The notes under the pieces are model-generated. The model was given only the letters and a program-made list of their open reading frames with translations. It searched no databases and was not told the origin of the DNA. A program made the position numbers and the translations under genes. 30,152 nt of DNA from Deltaproteobacteria bacterium. GTDB taxonomy: Bacteria; Myxococcota_A; UBA9160; JAFDET01. Below, one piece after another: positions 16,888 to 23,937 of the stretch. The DNA lies in contig JAFDET010000012.1 of NCBI GenBank assembly GCA_019310195.1, forward strand, positions 1 to 30,152. Direction: 5' to 3'. Positions within the stretch are counted from its first letter, which is position 1, and every line of letters starts with the position of its first letter.

Positions 16888-18360
16888 TTAGCCGATCTGC
16901 CGCCGCTTGGTGGACGACAGGATATCCATCGCCTCACGGTACTTGGTCACAGTCCGGCGCGCGATGTTGATGTTGTTGGCCTTGAGCATCTCCGCAATCC
17001 GCTGATCCGACAAGGGCCTACGGGCGTCCTCGCTGCCGATGATACGGCGGATCTTCGCCTTGACACTCTCGCTGGCGATCGCCTCGCCCTCGAAGCGGCC
17101 GATGCTCGAGTTGAAGAAGTACTTGAGCTCGAAGATGCCTTGGGGGGTGTGGACGTACTTGTTGGTGGTCACGCGGCTGACCGTGGATTCATGCATCTCG
17201 ATGTCCTCCGCCACGTCCCGGAGGTTGAGCGGGCGCAGGTACGCGATACCCCGGTCGAAGAACTCGCGCTGGTTCTTGATGATGCTCTGCATCACCTTGT
17301 AGATGGTTCGCTGGCGCTGGTGGATCGACTTGATCAGCCACAGGGCCGAGCGCATCTTCTCGCGCACGTAGTCGCGCGTGTCCTTGGCCGCACCGTCTCG
17401 CTTGGCCAATACGTCCCGGTACAGGTTGCTGACGCGGAGCTTGGGCAGCCCATCCTCGTTCAGCACGATGTGGAACTCGTCGGCCACCTTGTAGACGTAG
17501 ATGTCGGGCTCGATGTAGATCGGATCGTCGCCACCGAAGGGCCGCCCCGGACGCGGCTCCAGACCACCGATCACGCGCGCGGCGACCGCGGCTTCCTCGA
17601 TGGTCACCGACAACGCACGCGCGATCCCCCGAAAGTCGCGTCGCTGCAATGCATCCAGGTGACGGTCCACCAAGGCCACCACCAGGGGATCCTCGATGCG
17701 AAGCGCCACCAGCTGAAGCTGCAGGCACTCGCGCAGATCCCGGGCCCCCACCCCGGTCGGGTCGAAGTCCTGCACCTTGGCCAGCGCCGCCTCCACCACC
17801 TCTTCGGGGACACCGGCTTTGCGCGCGATCTCGTCCAGATCGCTCTTCAGGTAACCGTGATCGTCCAGGTTCCCGATGATCCACGCGGCGGCCAGACGCT
17901 CCGCATCCGTCAGGTCCGCGAGCTGGAGCTGCCACTCCAGGTGCTCGGACAGGGTCTCGCGACGGGTGTAGTTGGCCTCCAGGGAGCGCCCCTCGTCGTC
18001 ATCCCGCACCACGCCGGGAGAGGTCTGCGGGTTGGACTCCGCGTAGCTCTGCCAGTCGATATCGTCGATTTTCTGGGCGTCGCTGGGGTCGGCGCTGGGC
18101 GTCTCCGGGGCCGTCGGCTCCGGCGGCTCGGGAGCCTCGGTCTCCAGGGGCACCTCGTCGTTGCCCCGGGCCTCGGCCGCGCTGCGGTCCTCGTCCAGGT
18201 CGTTGACCTCTTCGAGGACCGGGTTCTCCTGGAGCTCCTGCTGGACCATGTCCACCAGCTCGAGCTGCGAGAGCTGAAGCAGCTTGATCGCCTGCTGCAG
18301 CTGGGGAGTCATCACCAGCTGCTGGCTCAGGCGTAACTGTTGCTTCAGCTCGATCGCCAT
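16888..18360 (-). CDS. rpoN: RNA polymerase sigma-54 factor
   Basis: Sigma-54 directs polymerase to -24/-12 promoters that need an enhancer-binding ATPase. The 490 residues show the Gln-rich activator-interaction region I (MAIELKQQLRLSQQLVMTPQL), an acidic Pro/Glu-rich region II (about 50-120), the core-binding domain, the DNA-binding part with MHESTVSRVTTNKYV, and the RpoN box ARRTVTKYRE near the C-terminus. It starts 16 bases after the lptB stop. The link to PTS genes (ptsN, rapZ, HPr) is a classic neighbourhood. Confidence 0.97.
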   Translation of the reverse strand: MAIELKQQLRLSQQLVMTPQLQQAIKLLQLSQLELVDMVQQELQENPVLEEVNDLDEDRSAAEARGNDEVPLETEAPEPPEPTAPETPSADPSDAQKIDDIDWQSYAESNPQTSPGVVRDDDEGRSLEANYTRRETLSEHLEWQLQLADLTDAERLAAAWIIGNLDDHGYLKSDLDEIARKAGVPEEVVEAALAKVQDFDPTGVGARDLRECLQLQLVALRIEDPLVVALVDRHLDALQRRDFRGIARALSVTIEEAAVAARVIGGLEPRPGRPFGGDDPIYIEPDIYVYKVADEFHIVLNEDGLPKLRVSNLYRDVLAKRDGAAKDTRDYVREKMRSALWLIKSIHQRQRTIYKVMQSIIKNQREFFDRGIAYLRPLNLRDVAEDIEMHESTVSRVTTNKYVHTPQGIFELKYFFNSSIGRFEGEAIASESVKAKIRRIIGSEDARRPLSDQRIAEMLKANNINIARRTVTKYREAMDILSSTKRRQIG

Positions 18361-18376
18361 GCTCGTACCGCCCGGC

Positions 18377-19111
18377 TCAGGAGAGCCGGAAGTTCTCCCC
18401 CAGATAGATCTCGCGAACTCGCGGGTCGGCCGCGATGTCCTCGGGCTCGCCCTCGCGCAGGATCACACCGTCCTTGATGATGTAGGCGCGGTCGCAGGAG
18501 GACAGTGTCTCGCGGACGTTGTGGTCCGTGACCATGATCCCGATCCCGCGCGCCTTGAGCTGCTCGACGACCTTCTGGATGTCGATGACGGCGATCGGAT
18601 CGATCCCGGAAAAGGGCTCGTCCAGCAGCATGAACTTGGGGTCCAGCACCAGGGCACGCGTGATCTCCACGCGGCGCCGCTCGCCGCCCGAGAGGGTGTC
18701 GCCCCGCTGCTTCGCCTTGTCCGCCAGGCCCAGCTCGGCCAACAGCTCTGCCAGGCGGGTCTTGCGCACGGCGGGATCGGCCTCGACGGTTTCCAGGATC
18801 GCCATGACGTTCTGGGCGACTGTGAGCTTGCGGAAGATGGACGCCTCCTGAGGCAGGTACGTGATGCCCAGGCGCGCACGCCGGTACATGGGCAGGTCCG
18901 TGATCTTCTCGCCGCCCAGGTAGACCGCACCCTCATCCGGCCGCACCGCGCCCACCACCATGCCGAAGGTCGTGGTCTTGCCGGCTCCGTTGGGACCCAG
19001 CAGCCCGACGACCTCGCCCGCGGCCACGTCCAGGTCGATCTTGCAGACGACCTCCCGCCCTCCGTAGCGCTTCACCAGGCCTTCGCCGCGCAGCTTCAGG
19101 GTTCCGTTCAC
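18377..19111 (-). CDS. lptB: LPS export ABC transporter ATP-binding protein LptB
   Basis: LptB powers extraction of LPS from the inner membrane with LptFG. The 244 residues carry Walker A GPNGAGKT (39-46), the Q-loop in YLPQEASIF, signature LSGGERRRVEI, Walker B FMLLDEPF and the switch His in VTDHNVRE, and end near YLGENFRL as is typical for LptB. The start is GTG 19111, in a GTGA overlap with lptA. lptF and lptG are not in the window. Confidence 0.97.
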   Translation of the reverse strand: MNGTLKLRGEGLVKRYGGREVVCKIDLDVAAGEVVGLLGPNGAGKTTTFGMVVGAVRPDEGAVYLGGEKITDLPMYRRARLGITYLPQEASIFRKLTVAQNVMAILETVEADPAVRKTRLAELLAELGLADKAKQRGDTLSGGERRRVEITRALVLDPKFMLLDEPFSGIDPIAVIDIQKVVEQLKARGIGIMVTDHNVRETLSSCDRAYIIKDGVILREGEPEDIAADPRVREIYLGENFRLS

Positions 19112-20079
19112 CGGCCCTGTCCTCCGGAGCCGGCATCAGCCGGCTCCATGAATACATCGGCACCCCCGCGGATCACCATGCGCTCCGTATCCAGGAAGAA
19201 CTCGATTTCCTTTCCGCGCAGGCTGGTGCCCCCCTGCTCGAGCTCGGCGTCGTCGCCCCTGCAGACCACCCGCTGCTCCTTGGGGTAGAAGGTGGCGCTC
19301 TCGCACTTGGCCCGACGGCCCGCCTGACGCAGGATCACGTCCCCGGTCGCGATCATCGTGGCGGGCTCGCTCGAGCCCGGCGGGTAGAACGCCTCCATGC
19401 GCCGGGAGCGCACGAACATCTCGCCCTGACGCAGCCGCACGTTGCGCTTGAACAGGAAGCGGCGGGACCCGCCAGCGCCCTCGACGGCCTCCATCTCGTC
19501 AGCCTTGATCGAAAGCGGCTGGCGAGGCTTGGGCGCGGCCGTGGAGCCTGCTTCGGCGCTCCCCGCGGCCGCGTCCCCCTGAGGCGCGGCGGCCGAGACG
19601 GGCGCCAGCACAGCAACCGTCAGGGCCCCCTCCACGATCTGGCCCGCCAGCCGATCGACGGCCGTACCCAGATCCTCCGGCCGCGCGGCCTCTGCCACAT
19701 AGGTGCCCACCGTCTCGCCGTTGGCCGCGTTGCGCAGGCGTACGTCCAGGCTGAGGCGGCGGCCGATCATCGTGGTGCGACCCACCACCACCAGCTCCGT
19801 ACGCGAGCCCTCGGCCCAGGTCCGCAGCTGCTCCGGGCTGGGCTCCGCCACCGGCTCGATCGAGAGAGCGCCGGGGCCCACGACGCGACCCAGCCCCCGG
19901 GTCCCCAGGCGATCGGCCAGGAGCAGAGCGATCTCGGGCAGATCGGCGCCCGCGGGCGCCACGATCTCGAAGGGCGCCACCAACAGCGAAACGTCCTCGG
20001 GCTTCGTCGCGCCCCACGCAGGCGAGGCACCGATCAGCAAGAGGAGCACGAGGGAAACCAGAGCGCGCAACGCAGTCAC
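19108..20079 (-). CDS. lptA: LptA/OstA-domain protein with an extra N-terminal domain
   Basis: LptA forms the periplasmic bridge for LPS between LptC and LptD. This 323-residue version is about twice the usual length. A signal peptide (residues 1-22, ending SPAWG) is followed by about 130 residues containing VSLLVAPFEIVAP, ALLLADRLGTRGLGRVVG, ELVVVGRTTMIGRRLSLDVRL and VDRLAGQIVEGAL. This resembles the alpha/beta domain of TolB-N or FlgO-like lipoproteins that begin with AVLPF. An Ala/Pro linker then leads into the OstA beta-jellyroll (PLSIKADEMEAVEG to IRGGADVFMEP). The start is GTG 20079, in a GTGA overlap with lptC. The fused domain may sense or bind something in the periplasm, which is inference. 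Confidence 0.85.
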   Translation of the reverse strand: MTALRALVSLVLLLLIGASPAWGATKPEDVSLLVAPFEIVAPAGADLPEIALLLADRLGTRGLGRVVGPGALSIEPVAEPSPEQLRTWAEGSRTELVVVGRTTMIGRRLSLDVRLRNAANGETVGTYVAEAARPEDLGTAVDRLAGQIVEGALTVAVLAPVSAAAPQGDAAAGSAEAGSTAAPKPRQPLSIKADEMEAVEGAGGSRRFLFKRNVRLRQGEMFVRSRRMEAFYPPGSSEPATMIATGDVILRQAGRRAKCESATFYPKEQRVVCRGDDAELEQGGTSLRGKEIEFFLDTERMVIRGGADVFMEPADAGSGGQGR

Positions 20080-20651
20080 TCCTGGACGATGCTCGCTCCG
20101 CCCTTCAGGACGAAGCGAGAATCCTTCAAGTGGTAGACGAAGCCGCGCCCCTTGAGCCGGTTCCGGCCATCGACGATCCGCACCGGCGCGTCGGTCGTGA
20201 TGACGTCGCGGTCGCTGTCGTAGCGGAGCCACGGGGTGAAGATGCGCCGCCCGTCGGCGGTGCGACCCTCGACGTTGCCCTCGGCATGAAAGTTGGACGT
20301 TTCCAACTCGAGAGCGCCCTGGTCACAGGTCATCTCGAAGGCGCGCTTGCCGCTCTCGGGGTCGTTCATCACCAGATGGACCTCCTCCAGGCTCGCGGTC
20401 TGGGCCCCCGGAGGCACCAGCATGTTGCGCGCCTCGACGAGGATCTCGGTGCGGTCGCCGTGGCTCGCGACGAAGGTCATGTTGCCGAAGCGGAGCGTCG
20501 CCGGCGGCCCACGATTCGGCTCGGGTACGACCGCCTCCGGAGCGGCGCCCTCCGGTGCGGCGCTCACCGGGGCCGCATCCTGCGCGAACACCGGCGCGGC
20601 CAGCAGCCACGGAAGCGCCGCCAGCAAGGCGAAGTGCGCGCGTCGCTTCAA
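20076..20651 (-). CDS. lptC: LptC-like LPS export protein
   Basis: LptC receives LPS from LptBFG and passes it to LptA. The C-terminal half has NFHAEGNVEGRTADGRR, YDSDRDVITTDAPVRI and GRGFVYHLKDSRFVLKGGASIV, matching LptC. The frame is open to 20735, but the ATG at 20708 lies inside a good -10 box. The TTG at 20651 begins a proper signal or anchor sequence (LKRRAHFALLAALPWLLAAP), so I prefer it, giving 191 residues. The ribosome site there is weak. This is the first gene of the long minus-strand series. Confidence 0.82.
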   Translation of the reverse strand: MKRRAHFALLAALPWLLAAPVFAQDAAPVSAAPEGAAPEAVVPEPNRGPPATLRFGNMTFVASHGDRTEILVEARNMLVPPGAQTASLEEVHLVMNDPESGKRAFEMTCDQGALELETSNFHAEGNVEGRTADGRRIFTPWLRYDSDRDVITTDAPVRIVDGRNRLKGRGFVYHLKDSRFVLKGGASIVQE

Positions 20652-20703
20652 GCGACCGCTCGGGCGCGCGCATAGGCAAGGGCGTACCAATGCATATGCA
20701 AAT

Positions 20704-20731
20704 ATCATACCGGAACTTACAAGAGGAACAA
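20704..20731 (-). promoter_or_regulatory. Sigma-70-type promoter for the lpt-rpoN-PTS series
   Basis: On the minus strand, TTGTTC (20731-20726) and TATGAT (20709-20704) are 16 bases apart in an AT-rich island that stands out from the GC-rich surroundings. Transcription would start near 20697, inside the palindrome TGCATATGCA (20691-20700), which could be an operator. This placement favours the TTG start of lptC downstream. Confidence 0.55.
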
Positions 20732-20752
20732 CCAATCCCCGGAGGGGACGGC

Positions 20753-20986
20753 TCAGTCTTCGTGGCCGAAGAGAGTCTGGAACGGCTCTCTGTGCCCGAG
20801 CCAGTGAGCGGGCTTGAAGATCAGCGTGTCGATGATCACGCCGATCGGGTGCAGGAGGTAGGCGACGATCCGAACCGGATGACCGGAACGCCGGGAATCG
20901 TGGTCATCCGCCTGGGCGGGCGCGGAAACCAGGAGCGCAGCGCAAAGCGCCAGTCCCGCCGCAAACTTGCCCAGCTTTCCTGCCAT
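20753..20986 (-). CDS. Small exported protein, conserved-looking, function unknown
   Basis: This 77-residue protein has a clear signal peptide (MAGKLGKFAAGLALCAALL...AQA, cleavage near residue 26). The mature part of about 50 residues is rich in His and aromatic residues: HPVRIVAYLLHPIGVIIDTLIF, KPAHWLGHREPFQTLFGHED. The start ATG 20986 follows AGGGGG eight bases upstream. The HP(I/V)GV-D-LI---PAHW-----P---LFGHE pattern looks like a small periplasmic family seen in deltaproteobacterial genomes, but I cannot name a function. A short hydrophobic stretch (VAYLLHPIGVIIDTLIF) may touch the membrane. It ends about 20 bases before the lptC promoter. Confidence 0.75.
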   Translation of the reverse strand: MAGKLGKFAAGLALCAALLVSAPAQADDHDSRRSGHPVRIVAYLLHPIGVIIDTLIFKPAHWLGHREPFQTLFGHED

Positions 20987-21107
20987 CGTACGAGCCCCCT
21001 GCTCCCCGTCGCGGCCGCCGGGGGGGAATACGCCCTCTCAATAGCAGCATGCCGCGCCCGGGGAAACCACTTTCTCGGCCGAGCGGAGGCCCGGCTTTCG
21101 CGCGACT

Positions 21108-21860
21108 TCAGGTTGCCTGCACCGCGTCACGCAGCCTGGGAAGCACCTCCTCCAGCGCGTCGCCGACGAGCCAGTCGGCCTGCGCATCGAAGGGCGTTTC
21201 GGACGCGGTGAGGATCGCGGTGCGAGCTCCGGACGCCGCCGCCACGGGCAGCATCTCGTTGATGGGGCCGACGACCAGCGACGTTCCCACGGCCACAAAG
21301 AGATCGCAGCGCTCGGCAGCGTCCATCGCCCGCGCCAGATCCGACGCCACCAGGTTCTGACCGAAGGAGATGGTGGCCGGCTTCAGCGGGCCACCGCAGG
21401 CACAGGTGGGAACGACCGGACTCGCCTCCCAAGCGGCCTGTGCGGCCTCTCGGGGCTCGCGGCGCCCACACGCCATGCAGACGACCTGCGCGTCGCTGCC
21501 GTGGATGCCTACCAGGCGTTCCGCCGGGAATCCGCTGCGCTCGTGCAGACCATCCACGTTCTGTGTCACCAGGAGATCGATCTGCCCGGCGTGGGCGAGA
21601 TCGGTCAACGCCCGGTGGGCCGGGTTCGGATTGGCGCCGCGGATGATCGGCCAGGTCTCGCCCTTGTAGCGCCAGTACTCCAGGCGCGCGCTCTCCCGCG
21701 CCAGGAAGTCGGGCAGCGGCACGGGCTGATAGCGCTCCCAGCGTCCGCCCGGCGAGCGGAAGTCCGGTATGCCCGACGCCGTCGAGAGGCCCGCCCCCGT
21801 CAACACGACCACGCGCTGGGCCTCGCGCCAGCAGGCGGCGAGACCCGGGATCCCATCCAT
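21108..21860 (-). CDS. NAD-dependent protein deacylase (sirtuin, SIR2 family)
   Basis: Sirtuins remove acyl groups from lysines using NAD+. The 250 residues show the NAD loop GAGLSTASGIPDFRS (22-36), TQNVDGLH, the catalytic His in GIHGSD, a zinc finger C-x2-C ... C-x-C (CMAC, CAC), the KPATISFGQ strand and a GTSLVV loop. All key residues are present. The start ATG 21860 has no clear ribosome site. It is divergent from the universal stress protein gene across 73 bases. The Ala-Tyr-x2-Arg pattern of the CobB desuccinylases is not evident, so deacetylation is the likelier activity. Confidence 0.93.
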   Translation of the reverse strand: MDGIPGLAACWREAQRVVVLTGAGLSTASGIPDFRSPGGRWERYQPVPLPDFLARESARLEYWRYKGETWPIIRGANPNPAHRALTDLAHAGQIDLLVTQNVDGLHERSGFPAERLVGIHGSDAQVVCMACGRREPREAAQAAWEASPVVPTCACGGPLKPATISFGQNLVASDLARAMDAAERCDLFVAVGTSLVVGPINEMLPVAAASGARTAILTASETPFDAQADWLVGDALEEVLPRLRDAVQAT

Positions 21861-21906
21861 GGCGTCTGCGTAGCAGATCGGGAGCGGCCGCTGCCCGGGG
21901 AAGGGA

Positions 21907-21912
21907 TATACT
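21907..21912 (+). promoter_or_regulatory. Possible -10 box for the universal stress protein gene
   Basis: TATACT lies 22 bases before the GTG start in the otherwise GC-rich gap between the divergent sirtuin and usp genes. No good -35 box is visible at 16-18 bases upstream, so an activator or another sigma factor may be needed. Confidence 0.35.
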
Positions 21913-21933
21913 CCTGCGTGAAGGGAGGTTGGT

Positions 21934-22380
21934 GTGAAGATCCAGAAGATCCTCGTTCCGGTTGACTTCTCGTCTCACTCGACGAAGGCCGTGGAGACGG
22001 CCGTCGAGTTCGCGAAGGCATTCTCTGCTGAGGTGCATCTGCTCCACGCATACAGCCTGCCGGTCGGCGTAGTCGGCCCGTACGACTACCAGATCCCCGC
22101 CAACATCCTCGGCGAGATGCGCGATTCGGCAGCGCGGCGCATCGACGAAGAGGTCAAGAAGGTCAGCGACCTGGGTGTCACCGCATCCGGGATGATCACC
22201 GAAGGCGTGCCGGCCCAGGCGATCGTGGATGCAGCCGAGCAGATCGGCGCCGACCTCATCGTGATGGGGACACGGGGCCTCACCGGCCTCAAGCACGTGG
22301 TGCTGGGCAGCGTAGCCGAGCGCACCATCCGGCATGCATCCTGCGCGGTGCTCACCGTGCAGGATCCGGACGGCGACTAG
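21934..22380 (+). CDS. Universal stress protein (UspA family)
   Basis: This is a single-domain, 148-residue protein. The ATP-binding type signature is present: PVDFSSHS at the N-terminus, the DLIVMGTRGLTG loop, and VLGSVAERTIRHASCAVL (a G-x2-G-x9-G-S pattern), so it should bind ATP. The start is GTG 21934, after a strong GGGAGG. Two small helical proteins follow in the same direction, which suggests a small stress-related transcription unit. Confidence 0.94.
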   Translation: MKIQKILVPVDFSSHSTKAVETAVEFAKAFSAEVHLLHAYSLPVGVVGPYDYQIPANILGEMRDSAARRIDEEVKKVSDLGVTASGMITEGVPAQAIVDAAEQIGADLIVMGTRGLTGLKHVVLGSVAERTIRHASCAVLTVQDPDGD

Positions 22381-22394
22381 AAGGAGATCGAGCC

Positions 22395-22658
22395 ATGGCC
22401 GACTGGAACGAGACGTTCAGCAAGGAAGTCGACGATCTGCGCCGCGTGCGGGATGAGTTGCGCGTGCAGATACACTTGGCCGGGCAGGAAGCGAAGGACG
22501 GGTTCGAGGCGCTCGAGCGGCGCTGGGAGCAGCTCGAGGGCAAGGCCAAGGTCGTTGAGAAGGGGGCGGAAGCCTCGCTCGAAGAGATCGGCGATGCCGC
22601 GCGGCTCCTGCTGGACGAAGTCAAGGCCGGCTACCGCCGCGTCCGCAACCTGCTCTGA
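22395..22658 (+). CDS. Small coiled-coil protein, unknown function
   Basis: This 87-residue protein is almost entirely charged helix (VDDLRRVRDELRVQIHLAGQEAKDGFEALERRWEQLEGK, then EEIGDAARLLLDEVKAGYRRVRNLL) with heptad-like spacing of hydrophobics. It has no signal or membrane segment. The start ATG 22395 follows AAGGAG with good spacing, 14 bases after usp. It probably forms dimers or larger bundles. I cannot assign a family. Its position between usp and a DUF4404-like gene suggests a stress or storage role. Confidence 0.8.
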   Translation: MADWNETFSKEVDDLRRVRDELRVQIHLAGQEAKDGFEALERRWEQLEGKAKVVEKGAEASLEEIGDAARLLLDEVKAGYRRVRNLL

Positions 22659-22668
22659 CCGGGAGCCC

Positions 22669-22935
22669 ATGAGCGAAGAACACGCGGCGCTGCGGGAGAC
22701 GTTGAGCCGCCTCCACGAGCAGATCGCCGGGCACGACCTGGACGAGCAGGAGCGCGCGCTGCTGCGCGACGCTCTGCAGGAGTTGGAAGGCACGCTGGAG
22801 GGCACGCCCAGCGAGGAGGAGTCGTCCCTGGCGGACCGCCTCTCCGAGCTGGCCCAGGGGTTCGAGGAGTCGCATCCGACGCTGTCGGAGACCGTCGGCC
22901 GCGTGGTCGATGCGCTGGCCAACCTCGGCATCTGA
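22669..22935 (+). CDS. DUF4404-like small protein
   Basis: This is an 88-residue acidic, helical protein. LHEQIAGHDLDEQERALLRDALQELE followed by LADRLSELAQGFEESHPTLSETVGRVVDALANLGI matches the layout of DUF4404 proteins, whose C-terminal FEESHP---L-----DALA-LGI is distinctive. The function of the family is unknown. ATG 22669 has GGGAG close upstream (three bases). The next gene starts two bases after its stop, so the two are co-translated or at least co-transcribed. Confidence 0.78.
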   Translation: MSEEHAALRETLSRLHEQIAGHDLDEQERALLRDALQELEGTLEGTPSEEESSLADRLSELAQGFEESHPTLSETVGRVVDALANLGI

Positions 22936-22937
22936 GG

Positions 22938-23888
22938 ATGCCTCATCCCTTCCGCTTCGGCGTGCAGCTCGCTGCGCTGCCCGCCGACGCCTGGGTGCAA
23001 CGGCTGCGGCACATCGAGGAGCTCGGCTACTCCAGCGTCTTCTGGCCGGACCACTTCACCGACCAGTGGGAGCCGGTGGCTGCACTGGCGGCGGCCGCGG
23101 CCGTCACCGAGCGAATCTCGGTGGGCTCCCTGGTCTACGACGTGGACTACCGCCACCCGGTCGTCCTGGCCAAGGCCTCGGCGACGATCCACCTGCTGTC
23201 CGGCGGGCGCCACGAGTTCGGTCTGGGCGCCGGCTGGATGGAGAGCGACTACGTCGAAGCGGGGATGCCCTTCGAGCGCCCGGGAATCCGCATCGAGCGC
23301 CTGGACGAGGCCCTGCAGATCATCCGCGCCATGTGGACCCAGGAGCGCACCCGCTTCGAGGGCCGCCACTACACCATCCGCGACGTGGCTCGGGCGGCCG
23401 AGCTGCCCGACGGCTCGCGCCCCCGGATCCTGGTGGGCGGCGGCGGGCCGAAGCTGCTGGCCCTGGCCGGCCGCCACGCGGACATCGTCGGCATCAATCC
23501 CCGGATGGATCGGGGCCGAGTGACGCGCAAGACGGCCCGCGACTGCGCACCGGAGCGGATCCGACAGAAGGTGGCCTGGGTGCGAGAGGCCGCGTCCGCG
23601 GCGGGCCGCGACCCCGACGCTCTGGAGCTGAGCTCCCTGACCTTCGTCGTGGCCCTGACCGACCAGCCGAGCGGGATTCGCGAAGAGCTGGCTCGGCAGA
23701 ACCGTATGAGCGTCGACGACGTCGCGGGCTGCCCCCTCTTCCTGACCGGCAGCGGCGCGGAGATCCGCGACCGGCTCCGCGCCCAGCGCGAGGAGACGGG
23801 CATCAGCTACGTGGTGATTCAGGGCCGAGACCCCGAGCTGCTCGAGCGCTTCGCCGCCGACGTGGTGACACCGCTCGCGGGCACGTAG
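22938..23888 (+). CDS. Luciferase-like monooxygenase, F420-type (TIGR03621-like)
   Basis: This is a 316-residue TIM-barrel flavin or F420 enzyme. The N-terminus FRFGVQLAALPADAW and the SVFWPDHFTDQWEPVAALAAAAAVTERISVGSLV block, LSGGRHEFGLGAGWMESDY, and IERLDEALQIIRAMWT are typical of the luciferase-like family, especially the F420-dependent subgroup found in mycobacteria and some deltaproteobacterial lineages. PRILVGGGGPKLLALAGRHADIVGIN forms the phosphate-binding region. The substrate and the choice of F420 versus FMN cannot be settled from sequence alone. ATG 22938 is two bases after the DUF4404 stop. Confidence 0.85.
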   Translation: MPHPFRFGVQLAALPADAWVQRLRHIEELGYSSVFWPDHFTDQWEPVAALAAAAAVTERISVGSLVYDVDYRHPVVLAKASATIHLLSGGRHEFGLGAGWMESDYVEAGMPFERPGIRIERLDEALQIIRAMWTQERTRFEGRHYTIRDVARAAELPDGSRPRILVGGGGPKLLALAGRHADIVGINPRMDRGRVTRKTARDCAPERIRQKVAWVREAASAAGRDPDALELSSLTFVVALTDQPSGIREELARQNRMSVDDVAGCPLFLTGSGAEIRDRLRAQREETGISYVVIQGRDPELLERFAADVVTPLAGT

Positions 23889-23937
23889 TCCGCCCCTCTT
23901 GCGTCCGCCCGGCGACCTGCCAACGTAGAGGCCGCGC

